A DNA stretch of 27,350 nucleotides from positions 1 through 27,350 of the forward strand of contig JAPDJS010000016.1 of the NCBI GenBank assembly GCA_029258975.1, written 5' to 3'. This document shows positions 1-8,523 of the stretch, one piece after another. The notes below the pieces were generated by a model. It did not search any database and was not told the origin of the DNA. It saw nothing but the letters and a program-made list of their open reading frames with translations. Every line of letters starts with the position of its first letter. Position 1 is the first letter of the stretch. The position numbers and the translations under genes are program-made. The stretch is from Thermoplasmatota archaeon. Lineage in GTDB: Archaea > Thermoplasmatota > B47-G6 > B47-G6B > 47-G6.

Positions 1-1
1 A

Positions 2-301
2 AATGAAGTAAGCGGCGTCTTGGACTTCGAGGCATGTAGGTCATCTCATAATGAAATGGATTTCATTAAAGTAGACGAAAAAATATTTGCTCCCCATCCC
101 GTTATGAAAAAACCCTTCCTTAAAGGATATCAAAAATACTGTCGAATTTCCCCTCCTCAAGAATTCGAAAGAAGGAAGGAAGTATATCGACTACAATATT
201 ATCTAGCTATCATGTTCTTTGAACAGGATCCTGCCTTACGGAAAGTGTATGCTCAGATAGCAAAGCAAATTTTGTATAATCAAGATGGTCTTCAGGATTA
301 A
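2..301 (+). CDS. APH-like phosphotransferase, C-terminal part (5' end outside window)
   Basis: The frame is open to the left edge of the window, so only about 99 C-terminal codons are visible. The residues GVLDFEACRS near the start match the DFE/DFD metal-binding motif of the aminoglycoside phosphotransferase (APH) kinase-like fold, usually followed by a helical C-terminal lobe as seen here (F-L-K-G-Y, then long helices). These enzymes transfer phosphate from ATP to small molecules such as sugars, choline or aminoglycosides; the substrate cannot be told. A TTG at 20 could begin an ORF but lies after the motif start and would leave no N-lobe, so I read the gene as truncated by the window. Its stop overlaps the next gene by 17 nt, which suggests co-transcription and coupled translation with the TrpF-like gene and the glycosyltransferase. 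Confidence 0.6.
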   Translation, partial: NEVSGVLDFEACRSSHNEMDFIKVDEKIFAPHPVMKKPFLKGYQKYCRISPPQEFERRKEVYRLQYYLAIMFFEQDPALRKVYAQIAKQILYNQDGLQD

Positions 302-986
302 AATAAGCGGCATTTTAACAAAGGGAGGGGCCCTAATATCATCATCCTTAGGCGCAGATGCCATCGGTCTCTTGGTAGGTAATGAAATAAAAATCCAAAA
401 AAGAATAATCGATCTAGAGAGAGCGAGGGAAATAATAAATGCTTTACCTCCTTCAGTTCTTCCCGTCATTAAAACTGTATCCCGTGATATAAATGAAACA
501 CTTAAAGTATGTAAATATCTCCAACCCCCAGCTGTTCAAGTAATTCCAGATGTTAAAGCTGAAAAAATAGAGGAATTCCGAAAGTCATTTAGAAGAATGA
601 TAATCATAAAGGTTATCCCTGTAGTAGGGGAAAGTTCCATAAAATTAGCGAAGGAGTACGAGAGGTATGTTGATGCTATTCTCCTCGATACAAAGGGGGA
701 AAAGAGAGTTGGAGGAACAGGGAAAGTCCATGATTGGAATATAAGTGCAAAAATAGTTGAGTCTTGCTCCAAGCCCGTTATACTGGCTGGTGGTTTAACT
801 CCTGAAAATGTCGAAAAAGCCATTAGAAAAGTTAAACCATACGGTGTTGACGCAGAAAGTTGTTTTGAAAAAGCCCCAGGGGAGAAGGATTTTTCCAAGA
901 TTAAAAGATTTATAATCAACGCAAGGAAAGCCTTAAGCCGATACAGTAGTCCTAGATTAAAATTGGAAAATTGGGAAGCTCCATGA
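285..986 (+). CDS. Phosphoribosylanthranilate isomerase-like protein, catalytic Cys replaced by Ser
   Basis: A 233-residue (beta/alpha)8 barrel protein of the TrpF family. Recognisable parts are LLDT with the conserved Asp135, GGTGKVHDW (143-151), the phosphate-binding LAGG (167-170) and GVDAESCFE..PGEKD (187-201). TrpF isomerises phosphoribosylanthranilate in tryptophan synthesis, using a Cys general base in the N-terminal KICGI motif and an Asp general acid. Here the motif reads IKISGI, with codon AGC (Ser8) in the Cys position, and the usual VSSGVE loop is AESCFE. No other trp genes are in the window; the neighbours are an APH-type kinase (17-nt overlap) and a GT4 glycosyltransferase (ATGA overlap). 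A different isomerase reaction in a sugar or small-molecule pathway is possible. Family assignment is firm; tryptophan function is doubtful. Confidence 0.75.
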   Translation: MVFRIKISGILTKGGALISSSLGADAIGLLVGNEIKIQKRIIDLERAREIINALPPSVLPVIKTVSRDINETLKVCKYLQPPAVQVIPDVKAEKIEEFRKSFRRMIIIKVIPVVGESSIKLAKEYERYVDAILLDTKGEKRVGGTGKVHDWNISAKIVESCSKPVILAGGLTPENVEKAIRKVKPYGVDAESCFEKAPGEKDFSKIKRFIINARKALSRYSSPRLKLENWEAP

Positions 987-2248
987 GGAAAGTTAGGATA
1001 GGTTTTTTGAATAAAAAGAATAGATGGTTCGTCAGCTCTATATTTATCGAAAGGAATATTTACAAGTTTTTTACAAAATTCGCTACCGTAATCGAAATCC
1101 CCTTTAAGAATGAGAAAAAGATCAACCTAAAGCTGATAGAAAATTTGGATTTAGATTACATATACTTCAACATTATGGACTGTAGCTTCTACCCTATTCT
1201 ATATAGAGATCTAAATGAAATTGATATTCCTTTCATTTTTGTGACTCATACATTAACACCTTGGATCCTACACTTTCTCCTCATGGCACCCTTTCTTCGA
1301 GAGGATGACATAATAGTGAACTTCTCTAGATTCGCTAAGAAGCAGCTCAACAAAATTCTGAGTGGATTTAAATCCTATACAATAAACTATCCCTTAGATG
1401 TGCCTCTCATAAGGAACAGTATTTCCAAAGTCTCTCGTGACCCTAAGTCCCTCATATACGTAGGTAGAATAACAGAAAGAAAAAACGTCCACACTCTAGT
1501 AAGTTGTTTACCGACTATCAAGAAAAATTTCCCTGACTTTAAGTTAAATATAGTAGGCTCCCTAGCCGGCAATAGGGTAGGGAAAAGGCCTACTCCGTAC
1601 GTAAAAAAGCTGAAAAAGTCTATCAAGAAACTTAGTTTAGAAAAGAACGTTAACTTTTTAGGCATTGTCTCAGAGACTACGAAGTTCAAATTAATTAAGA
1701 ACTCTAGGATCTTAGTTCATCCAACCTTAGCTATAGAAGAAAGCACTATAGTTGTCATTCCAGAAGCGTTCGTTTGTGGAACTCCTGTTGTATGCTCTTA
1801 CTGGGCTGGTGCTCCAGAGTTCATAAAGGACGGTAAAAATGGTTTTTTAATTGACGTCAAGTGGAAGAACAATAAGCCAAAATTAAATAAAAAGCAACTC
1901 ATCCAGGCCATAATTAAACTATTGGAAGATGATAAATTATTTAGAAGGTTGAGTAAAAATGCCGAAAAGTCCGGCCTTAGTTTTGATTACAAAAAAAGTG
2001 CACACAAAATAGCTAATCTCTTGAAAGTGAAGAGGAAGAGGAAGAAGATTAAAAGTAAATGGCACGAGCTAAAAAACAAGAAAGTTTGCGAGTTAAAAGA
2101 ACTTTATAATCCAGACATCTTAGACAAATTTACGAGGAATCTCAAGTTTTCAGATTTAAAGGAGATTATAGAAAATCGGCCTGAAGTCAGGAAGAAGTAT
2201 TACAAAAAACGTTTCAAATACATGTCCTATCAAAATCGTCATTCTTGA
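983..2248 (+). CDS. GT4-family glycosyltransferase
   Basis: A GT-B fold glycosyltransferase of about 421 residues that would move a sugar from a nucleotide-activated donor to an acceptor, probably cytosolic or membrane-associated. Evidence is the C-terminal Rossmann half: SLIYVGRITERKNV, a region with LNIVGSLAG, and the EX7E motif (E253 and E261, in EESTIVVIPEA) followed by CGTPVVCSYWAGAPEFI..GKNGFLID, typical of GT family 4. The last 60 or so residues are a Lys-rich extension. I chose the ATG at 983 because it forms an ATGA overlap with the previous stop; a TTG at 971 would add only four residues. The overlap implies one operon with the TrpF-like gene. Acceptor and donor cannot be inferred. 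Confidence 0.85.
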   Translation: MRKVRIGFLNKKNRWFVSSIFIERNIYKFFTKFATVIEIPFKNEKKINLKLIENLDLDYIYFNIMDCSFYPILYRDLNEIDIPFIFVTHTLTPWILHFLLMAPFLREDDIIVNFSRFAKKQLNKILSGFKSYTINYPLDVPLIRNSISKVSRDPKSLIYVGRITERKNVHTLVSCLPTIKKNFPDFKLNIVGSLAGNRVGKRPTPYVKKLKKSIKKLSLEKNVNFLGIVSETTKFKLIKNSRILVHPTLAIEESTIVVIPEAFVCGTPVVCSYWAGAPEFIKDGKNGFLIDVKWKNNKPKLNKKQLIQAIIKLLEDDKLFRRLSKNAEKSGLSFDYKKSAHKIANLLKVKRKRKKIKSKWHELKNKKVCELKELYNPDILDKFTRNLKFSDLKEIIENRPEVRKKYYKKRFKYMSYQNRHS

Positions 2249-2257
2249 GCCGGTGTG

Positions 2258-3022
2258 TTATATTCTCGTGGCTTCGGGAAAACTTACTCTCTTTGCTTTT
2301 CTCCAAAGAGAATTAAAGAATGATTTTATTACCTTAGCGAAGTCTTCGTTCCTTATTAATACAGAAATCCTACTTTCCTTATTTTTAGGATTTAATAACA
2401 CTAGTAAACACTCTACTTCATCTCGCACCCAGAAGGAAATTTCTCCTTTAAGTTTCTTCATCTTTATCTTTGCGCCAGCCCTATAGGCCTTAAGAATGTG
2501 AGGGAAAATTTCCTTACTCAGAGATGGTATTATGACTTTATAAGTGACTTTCCTCTTTAATAATTTGGCTGTGTCAGGATAAAATCGATAACTCCTCGAT
2601 GTTATTATGAGTAATTCTTTTTTTGTCTCTCTTACTAATTTCCCATAAAGCTCTTTTGCTGCTCTCCTTCCCAGAAAGACATAAACATACTCCTCCTCTG
2701 GTTCCTTGATGCGATACTCTGTTTTAGTAAGAATGTCCTCTTTCTCCTTCCTCAGTAGCTTTATCTCTTCCTCCTTCTTCTCTAAGAGGAGATTTAACGC
2801 TCTCTCAAGCTCTAAGGCCTTTAGGATCTTAGGTGCCGTTGATAAAACAGATACTAAACCTTTATTCCTCAAACTAGCAACGACATCATAAATCCTTCCG
2901 TATGGCACTCCACTTTTCTGCGATAAATCTTTAACTTTTAAGTTCTCATGCTCTAAAAGAGCTAGATACGCTCTAATCTCGTAGTTGGATAATCCCATCT
3001 TCTTGAGAAAAGCTTGTAACAT
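2258..3022 (-). CDS. TrmB-family transcriptional regulator
   Basis: 254 residues with an N-terminal winged helix of TrmB type (about residues 1-70: GLSNYEIRAYLALLEHENLK, then SGVPYGRIYDVVASLRNKGLV), a coiled-coil linker (about 75-105, E/K-rich) and a C-terminal PLD-like ligand-sensing domain (KELLIITSRSYRF). TrmB proteins are archaeal sugar- or metabolite-responsive regulators. It is divergent from an ABC importer operon and shares a symmetric promoter with it, so it probably represses its own gene and the importer; that is inference. The ATG at 3022 lies 30 nt from the centre of the shared TATA palindrome, giving a leader of only a few nucleotides. It converges on the glycosyltransferase with a 9-nt gap. 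Confidence 0.85.
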   Translation of the reverse strand: MLQAFLKKMGLSNYEIRAYLALLEHENLKVKDLSQKSGVPYGRIYDVVASLRNKGLVSVLSTAPKILKALELERALNLLLEKKEEEIKLLRKEKEDILTKTEYRIKEPEEEYVYVFLGRRAAKELYGKLVRETKKELLIITSRSYRFYPDTAKLLKRKVTYKVIIPSLSKEIFPHILKAYRAGAKIKMKKLKGEISFWVRDEVECLLVLLNPKNKESRISVLIRNEDFAKVIKSFFNSLWRKAKRVSFPEATRI

Positions 3023-3082
3023 ACAACAATAATTCAGTTGTTGAAAACATTTAAATGTTTCTCCTTTCTACTCTTGAACGCC
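3023..3082. promoter_or_regulatory. Shared bidirectional promoter with palindromic TATA and inverted repeat
   Basis: AAACATTTAAATGTTT at 3045-3060 is a perfect 16-bp palindrome containing a self-complementary TATA core (ATTTAAAT). Its centre is 30.5 nt from the ATG of the divergent TrmB gene (3022) and 30.5 nt from the ATG of the binding-protein gene (3083), so one TBP site could serve both directions. A second inverted repeat, CAACAA (3024-3029) and TTGTTG (3038-3043) with an 8-nt spacer, lies between the TATA and the TrmB start and is a candidate operator. Confidence 0.7.
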
Positions 3083-4135
3083 ATGAGAGTAGATAATAAA
3101 CTTTTAATTACGGGGTCCATAGCAGTCATAGCAGTAATTATGATTGGAATTTTTGTGATAGTAGGCAATCATACACTAAATAGTAGCCCTCGCTTAACTG
3201 GAGCCTCTGTGTTTAAGGGAAAGCTCAAGCAAGTTAAAGTTGGTTACATACCTTCCATCTCAGCTTCACCCATGTTTGTTGCACTCAACAGAGGATACTT
3301 TAAGGAGGAAGGCATAGAACTTGTGCTTACCCCATTCCGAAAATCGAAATATGCAGTAGAAGCTCTAGCTAGAGGTGATATAGACATAATCGCGGATGCT
3401 CCTATATCTGTATTAACTCTCAACGCATTTGAGCGGGGAGTCCCGATACACATTGTTGCTGGAATGTCGCAGGCACTTCCATGGCTCTGTATCAGAAAGG
3501 ATCTATGGGACAGCGGAGAGATAAGGGAAATTAAAGACTTGAAGGGAAGAAGGGTACATTCTCCTTCCAAAGGTGGAGGGAGCTACTTTGGACTTGCCTA
3601 TGTTTTAAAACAAGAAGGGCTAGACATAGAGGAGGATTTAAAGTTGGTTTTCCTAGGTCAGAAAGAGGCTGTGGCTGCTTTGGAATCAAAGAGTATTGAC
3701 GCTGCAAGTCTAAGACCTCCACACCTAACCTTAGCTCTGGAACGGGGTCTCATAGTCCTATACCCAAATATGAGCAAGTACTTTCCAGAAGGAGGATTCC
3801 AAAGGGCAGTGGTTTTTGCTTCCGGTAAGTTCATGAAGGAACAGCCTGAAACTCTAAGAAATTTCTTAAGAGCCCTCCTAAAAGGAATTAAGATTTACAG
3901 CTATGCCTACCAAGGTATAGAGCCATATAAAACAGAGGTCGTGGAAGTTATATCAAATCTAACTGGAGTGGATAAGGAAATAGTAAGCAGGATGGAGTGG
4001 CTATACATCCCAGAAGATGGAAGACCAAATATAGAGTCTATAAGGAAGATCCATGACTTTTACCTTGAGACAGGGGCTATAGAAACACCAATCGACTTAA
4101 ACGAATTCATCAATCTGAGCTTTTTGCCCAGCTAA
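3083..4135 (+). CDS. ABC transporter substrate-binding protein, NMT1/TauA-SsuA type
   Basis: 350 residues. An N-terminal hydrophobic segment (about residues 7-28) anchors or exports it; no lipobox Cys is visible, so it may stay tethered to the membrane. The mature part begins KVGYIPSISASPMFVALNRG and has the NMT1-like pattern GYFKEEGIELVLTPF, RGDIDIIADAP, DLKGRRVHSPSKGGGSYFGL and ALESKSIDAASLRPP. This family captures sulfonates, taurine, nitrate or pyrimidine (thiamin precursor) compounds; the actual ligand is not readable. I chose ATG 3083 over an in-frame TTG at 3038 because the TATA palindrome at 3049-3056 predicts a transcription start near 3080, downstream of that TTG. First gene of a binding protein-permease-ATPase operon; one nucleotide separates it from the permease. 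Confidence 0.88.
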   Translation: MRVDNKLLITGSIAVIAVIMIGIFVIVGNHTLNSSPRLTGASVFKGKLKQVKVGYIPSISASPMFVALNRGYFKEEGIELVLTPFRKSKYAVEALARGDIDIIADAPISVLTLNAFERGVPIHIVAGMSQALPWLCIRKDLWDSGEIREIKDLKGRRVHSPSKGGGSYFGLAYVLKQEGLDIEEDLKLVFLGQKEAVAALESKSIDAASLRPPHLTLALERGLIVLYPNMSKYFPEGGFQRAVVFASGKFMKEQPETLRNFLRALLKGIKIYSYAYQGIEPYKTEVVEVISNLTGVDKEIVSRMEWLYIPEDGRPNIESIRKIHDFYLETGAIETPIDLNEFINLSFLPS

Positions 4136-4136
4136 G

Positions 4137-4895
4137 ATGAAAACTCTATCAGACGCAAAAGAAACTATACTGACCTTCCTCTTTCTTTTTATTCTGTGGG
4201 AACTCCTAACGAGATTCGAAATAATTAACACTATTTTTCTACCCCCTCCCTCTCGAGTACTATCTGCCTTCCTTGATGAGGGTGGTAAAATTTTTCATGC
4301 TCTTTTAGTCACTCTCAAACACATTGGTGAAGGCTACTTACTAGGGTCTTTTTTTGGTATATTATTGGGTTTTTTAGCAGCTCTATGCAAGTTCTTTGAA
4401 AAGTCCTTGGGATCTCTAGTAAATGCGTTTTATTCTGTTCCACGAATTACTTTCCTACCTTTATTCATCCTTTGGTTTGGTTATGGGGAAATACCTCTAA
4501 TAATAATCATCGCTCTCGCAGTTTTCTTTCCAACTTTTATTAATACACTTTCAGGCATTAAAAAGGTAGATAAAAGATTAATTGAAGTGGGAAAGAATTT
4601 TGGCGCTAACAGGTTCCAAATTCTAAGGAAGATCATTTTCCCTTCATCTTTACCTTACATCACTACTGGCCTGAGAGTGGGGATAGGAAGAGCTATAACT
4701 TCCGCAATTGCATCGGAGATGATTGTTGGCTTAATGGGTCTTGGTGGGATTATATACTTAGCAGGAGAATTCTTTAAACCTGAAATAATTATCCTTAGCC
4801 AGATTGTTCTCATTATCATTAGCCTAATCATCTACAAGTCTTTTGATTTTATTGAGTATCACTACTTATTGAGGTGGATGCCACGGGAAGAATAA
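4137..4895 (+). CDS. ABC transporter permease, TauC/SsuC type
   Basis: 252 residues, about six membrane helices, beginning with a conserved LFLFILWELLTRF segment and the family phrase FLPPPSRVLSAF. The EAA-type loop that contacts the ATPase is visible as EVGKNFGANRFQILRKIIFP followed by LPYITTGLRVGIGRA. It forms the channel for the substrate delivered by the upstream binding protein. ATG 4137 follows the previous stop by one nucleotide, and the ATPase gene begins 22 nt before this gene ends, so the three are surely translated from one mRNA. Specificity within the nitrate/sulfonate/taurine group cannot be set from sequence alone. Confidence 0.9.
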   Translation: MKTLSDAKETILTFLFLFILWELLTRFEIINTIFLPPPSRVLSAFLDEGGKIFHALLVTLKHIGEGYLLGSFFGILLGFLAALCKFFEKSLGSLVNAFYSVPRITFLPLFILWFGYGEIPLIIIIALAVFFPTFINTLSGIKKVDKRLIEVGKNFGANRFQILRKIIFPSSLPYITTGLRVGIGRAITSAIASEMIVGLMGLGGIIYLAGEFFKPEIIILSQIVLIIISLIIYKSFDFIEYHYLLRWMPREE

Positions 4896-5593
4896 AAGTA
4901 AAACTCGAAAATGTATCTAAGGTGTATGAAAACAATAGAGGTAGAAGGATCAAGGTCTTAGATTCTATTAGTTTGAATATTTACGACTCCGAATGTTTAT
5001 CGATTTTAGGTCCAACAGGTTGTGGGAAAACAACTTTGCTGAAGATAATAGCTGGAATTGAAGACCCAACGGAAGGAAAGGTCATCAAATTCAAGAAAGG
5101 GCTTAAGACGCCGATAGTTTGGCAAGAGCATAGGCTTCTACCCTGGAGAACTGTTCTTGGAAATGTGAAGCTTGGGCTAGAGTTCCTAGGCGAAGATGAT
5201 AAAATCTCGAGAGATATAGCTAGGAAGTACTTAAAATTAGTTGAATTGGAGAAATTTGAGGATTACTATCCTCACCAAATCTCTGGTGGAATGAGACAGA
5301 GAGTTGCAATAGCTAGAGCACTCAGCTTTGGTCACGATATTCTATTGCTCGATGAACCCTTCAGCTCTCTCGACTATCGAACAAAACATGAGTTACAAGT
5401 CCTGATTAAAAAAATCCATAAAAAAATCAAGGGGGCAATAGTTTACGTTACCCATATCATAGAAGACGCCATCTTCATGGGGGATAGGATAGTAATTTTC
5501 AGTTCGGGTCCTGGCAGAATTAAGGGAATCTTAAGGAATGATAAATCCAGAAAAGAAATGAGGAAAAGAATTAAGGAGATATGGGAATCCTAG
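4874..5593 (+). CDS. ABC transporter ATPase, TauB/SsuB type
   Basis: 239-residue nucleotide-binding subunit. All motifs are intact: Walker A GPTGCGKTT (46-54), Q-loop Q84 in VWQEHRLLPW (the LLPW phrase is typical of TauB/SsuB/NrtD), signature ISGGM (136-140), Walker B ILLLDEP (156-162) and the switch His194 in YVTH. It energises import by the upstream permease. Start is GTG 4874, overlapping the permease by 22 nt. The gene ends the operon; a pyrimidine-rich stretch follows. Confidence 0.9.
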   Translation: MDATGRIKVKLENVSKVYENNRGRRIKVLDSISLNIYDSECLSILGPTGCGKTTLLKIIAGIEDPTEGKVIKFKKGLKTPIVWQEHRLLPWRTVLGNVKLGLEFLGEDDKISRDIARKYLKLVELEKFEDYYPHQISGGMRQRVAIARALSFGHDILLLDEPFSSLDYRTKHELQVLIKKIHKKIKGAIVYVTHIIEDAIFMGDRIVIFSSGPGRIKGILRNDKSRKEMRKRIKEIWES

Positions 5594-5603
5594 GGATCTC
5601 GAT

Positions 5604-5636
5604 CTTTTCTTCCCCAGACTAACTTTTAATTTTGAT
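5604..5636 (+). terminator. T-rich stretch after the ABC operon, candidate archaeal terminator
   Basis: Several T runs (TTTTCTTCCCC, CTTTTAATTTTG) follow the ATPase stop without a clear hairpin. Archaeal RNA polymerase stops at U-rich tracts, so this is a reasonable termination site; evidence is compositional only. Confidence 0.35.
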
Positions 5637-5652
5637 TCCTCTATAAGAGAAT

Positions 5653-5663
5653 TTTTTTTAATC
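5653..5663 (+). promoter_or_regulatory. TATA element for the XPD-like helicase gene
   Basis: TTTTTTTAATC is centred about 26 nt upstream of the ATG at 5684, the distance expected if transcription begins at or beside the start codon (leaderless mRNA). Confidence 0.5.
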
Positions 5664-5683
5664 ATAACCGTCCCTTAAAAATC

Positions 5684-7594
5684 ATGCTAGAGAATGAATA
5701 TAGGAAACTTTTATTCCCATTTCCAACTGTCAGGAAAATCCAAGGGGATTTTCTCCTCAAGAGCAACGATATAATAGAGAACTCCCAAATCCTCATAGCT
5801 CATGCACCTACTGGAATAGGGAAAACCGCAGCCGTAATAGCTCCTGCCCTCAAAAATGCTCTTGAGAGCGATAACTTCGTACTTTTCGTAACTCCAAAAC
5901 ATACTCAACATTACATCGTAATCGAGACCCTCAAGAGGATAAAATCGAAGTATAAGGTAAATTTTGGAGTAAGCGATTTCATAGGGAAAAAGTGGATGTG
6001 CCTTCTACCAGGTGTGGATAGACTAAGCTCCAGAGATTTTAATGAACTATGTAAAGATCTCAAAAGGGATGAAAGGTGCAATTTCTTCAATAAGGTGAGG
6101 AAAGGGGATAAGCTTTCTAGGGAGGCTTCTTCACTCCTGAAAAAGTTAAGGAAGGGTATTTTTCATGTTGAGGAGATTTGTAAGTTCTGCAAGGAGAAAG
6201 AGCTTTGCCCCTACGAAATATGTTGTGAACTTGGGAAGGAAGCTAAGGTAATTATAGCTGATTATTATCATGTCTTTGAACCAAATGTTAGAAAAGCATT
6301 CTTCATAAAAAATAAGAAGGAACTTGAAAATTGTATCTTAATTGTTGATGAGGCGCATGCTCTACCTAGTAGAGTAAGGAAGATCCTTAGTATGAATATT
6401 TCTAACTTAAGTTTGAGAAGGGCTGTGAAGGAGGCTGAGAGGTTCGGATTCGTTAAAGTCAGTAGAGATATAGGAAAGATACTCGATTTCTTCCTCGAGC
6501 TTGTTAAAGATAAATTGAGGGACAAGGAAGAAGTTTTTGTGGGAAGGGAAGAGTTCATCAAGGGAATTGAGGAAAGATGTGAGGAATCGTTACAAGATTT
6601 AATCGATATGTTTAATTTGATCGGTGACGAAGTTAGGGAAGTAAAGAGGAGGAGTTATGTGGGTAAGCTCGGCAACTTCTTGGAAAGTTGGTATAATCAA
6701 ATTGAGGGTTTTGCAAAGATATTGAGAAGGAGGGTTTCGCCGATGCTTGGGGAGTTCTTCTTACTTTCTAACAAATGCCTTGATCCGAGTTTAGCTACTA
6801 AAGAAGTTTTTGAAAGGGTTAAGAGCAGCATTCTAATGAGTGGTACTTTAACACCTACACGAATGTATGCTAAGCTGTTAGGAATTGAGGAAAGAGTTGA
6901 ATTCGTTGAGTATCCAAGTCCCTTCCCAAAGGAAAATAGATTGGTTCTCATAGTTCCTGAAACAACTACCAAATTCAAGAGGAGGGGAGAAATAGAGTAC
7001 AGGAGGATTGCTAGGAAATGTTGGGAGATTGTTAGAGAAATTCCTGGAAATGTTGCGATATTTTTCCCAAGTTATGAAGTTAAAGACGGTATTTTACAAT
7101 TTTTCTCGAGACTTTGTGATAGAGAGATCCTCGTAGAGAAGAAGGGTATGAGTAAAGTTGAGAGAATGGAGCTTTATCACAGATTTAAAGAACTAGCCTC
7201 GAAGGGGGCCGTACTTTTTGGAGTTGCTGGAGCAAGTTTTGCGGAAGGTATTGATCTAAGTGGTAGGAATTTACTCTCAGTCATAGTCGTTGGTGTCCCT
7301 CTAGAGAAGCCGAATTTGGAAGTTCAAGCTCTAATAGATTATTATGAAGAGAAGTTTGGAGCTGGATGGAATTTTGGCTACATCTTTCCAGCCATGATAA
7401 AAGTGGTGCAGGCTGCTGGAAGATTGATAAGATCTGAGAGAGACTTTGGTGCCGTAATTCTCTTAGATGAGAGATTTGTTTGGAGGAATTACTATAAATG
7501 TCTCCCCAAAGACTGGAAGATTCAAGTAACGAAAAATCCTGAGAAGCTCGTGAAGAAATTCTTTGAAAGAAAACTTAAAGAACTCGAGGAATAG
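5684..7594 (+). CDS. xpd: XPD/Rad3-family DNA helicase
   Basis: 636 residues, close to archaeal XPD length. Superfamily 2 motifs in order: Walker A APTGIGKTA (41-49), a cysteine-rich Fe-S region (C106, C123, C132, C166, C169, C175 in CPYE), DEAH box (222-225), SGTLTP (motif III/IV region), GVAGASFAEGIDL (motif V) and QAAGRLIRS (motif VI). XPD is a 5'-3' helicase needing a [4Fe-4S] cluster; more than four cysteines are available so the exact ligands are not certain. In archaea it is linked to DNA repair and possibly transcription. TATA at 5653-5663 supports the ATG chosen. Its stop (TAG) abuts directly the stop of the convergent RNase Z gene with no intervening base. Confidence 0.9.
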   Translation: MLENEYRKLLFPFPTVRKIQGDFLLKSNDIIENSQILIAHAPTGIGKTAAVIAPALKNALESDNFVLFVTPKHTQHYIVIETLKRIKSKYKVNFGVSDFIGKKWMCLLPGVDRLSSRDFNELCKDLKRDERCNFFNKVRKGDKLSREASSLLKKLRKGIFHVEEICKFCKEKELCPYEICCELGKEAKVIIADYYHVFEPNVRKAFFIKNKKELENCILIVDEAHALPSRVRKILSMNISNLSLRRAVKEAERFGFVKVSRDIGKILDFFLELVKDKLRDKEEVFVGREEFIKGIEERCEESLQDLIDMFNLIGDEVREVKRRSYVGKLGNFLESWYNQIEGFAKILRRRVSPMLGEFFLLSNKCLDPSLATKEVFERVKSSILMSGTLTPTRMYAKLLGIEERVEFVEYPSPFPKENRLVLIVPETTTKFKRRGEIEYRRIARKCWEIVREIPGNVAIFFPSYEVKDGILQFFSRLCDREILVEKKGMSKVERMELYHRFKELASKGAVLFGVAGASFAEGIDLSGRNLLSVIVVGVPLEKPNLEVQALIDYYEEKFGAGWNFGYIFPAMIKVVQAAGRLIRSERDFGAVILLDERFVWRNYYKCLPKDWKIQVTKNPEKLVKKFFERKLKELEE

Positions 7595-8500
7595 CTACTT
7601 CAATACTATTTTCATAAAATCGTAGGCTGCTTTCGTATTTGGGAAAATTTCCACAGCTTCCTTTATCAACTTACTAATATCTTTATACCTCTGGGAAAAG
7701 TGGAAGAGAATTAATTGCTTCGCCCCAGCCTCCTTTGCTACTCTTGCTATTTGCGATGCAGTTAAATGATAATACTCTTCTGCGAGCACCCCTTCGGATT
7801 CGCAGTAACATGATTCCGATATTATTAGATCAGCATCCTTACAAATCTCAACTAAGCCTTCGAAGAATTTTGTGTCTGAGATATAGACGATCTTCTTCCC
7901 AGCAACAATATAAGTTGCATCTTCAGCTTTGATCAACTTCCCTTTCCATTCTATGTCCTCACCTTTCTGCAATTTCTTCATTATTGGATGTCGAACCAGA
8001 CCAAACTTCCTCGTGTATTCAAGCTTTATCTTCCTCCTATCCTTCTCCTTAAAAACATAACCTAGGCATGGTATGATGTGTTTCAGGGGAAAAGCATATA
8101 TCTCGAAATCCTTAGTCTCTAAGATTTTCTTGATCTTCCTTATCTTTATCTCATGGGTCAAGATTTCGAAGTTTTTGAAAAAGGAGAACGATTCCATAAT
8201 GCTTTTGACTCTCTTAGTTGTAGTAACTGGCCCATAAATTTCAAGCTTCTCTTTCCTCCTACTAGCACTTAAACTCTGAATTATGCCACCCAAACCTAGA
8301 GAATGGTCTCCATGCCAGTGAGAGATGAAAATTCTCTTTATCTTCGTTGGGCTTAAGCCAACTATTCTCATCTGTCTCTGAGTTCCCTCTCCGCAATCAA
8401 ACAACATTCTCTCTCCTTCATACCTAAGATAAATGCTTGGATGATTTCTCTCCTTAGTTGGAAACATACTACTAGTTCCTAGAAAAATTATTTCTATCAT
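7595..8500 (-). CDS. rnz: Ribonuclease Z (tRNA 3' endonuclease)
   Basis: 301-residue metallo-beta-lactamase fold enzyme that trims the 3' trailer of pre-tRNA, the step needed because the tRNA genes here lack encoded CCA. The zinc motif HWHGDH (H61, H63, D65, H66) sits in SHWHGDHSLGLGG; CGEGTQRQM (36-44) is a hallmark of RNase Z rather than other lactamase-fold hydrolases. Later metal and catalytic positions appear as YISDTKFF, ESCYCESE, YYHLTASQIA and ILFHFSQRY. Length is normal for archaeal/bacterial short-form RNase Z. It follows the tatD-like gene by 23 nt on the same strand, so the two are probably an operon. Confidence 0.93.
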   Translation of the reverse strand: MIEIIFLGTSSMFPTKERNHPSIYLRYEGERMLFDCGEGTQRQMRIVGLSPTKIKRIFISHWHGDHSLGLGGIIQSLSASRRKEKLEIYGPVTTTKRVKSIMESFSFFKNFEILTHEIKIRKIKKILETKDFEIYAFPLKHIIPCLGYVFKEKDRRKIKLEYTRKFGLVRHPIMKKLQKGEDIEWKGKLIKAEDATYIVAGKKIVYISDTKFFEGLVEICKDADLIISESCYCESEGVLAEEYYHLTASQIARVAKEAGAKQLILFHFSQRYKDISKLIKEAVEIFPNTKAAYDFMKIVLK

Positions 8501-8523
8501 GTTTTGACAAAGATTTTAGAAAA

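Noticed and set aside
971..982. TTG 971 as start of the glycosyltransferase
   Set aside because: ATG 983 forms the common ATGA overlap and begins directly at the conserved N-terminal strand.
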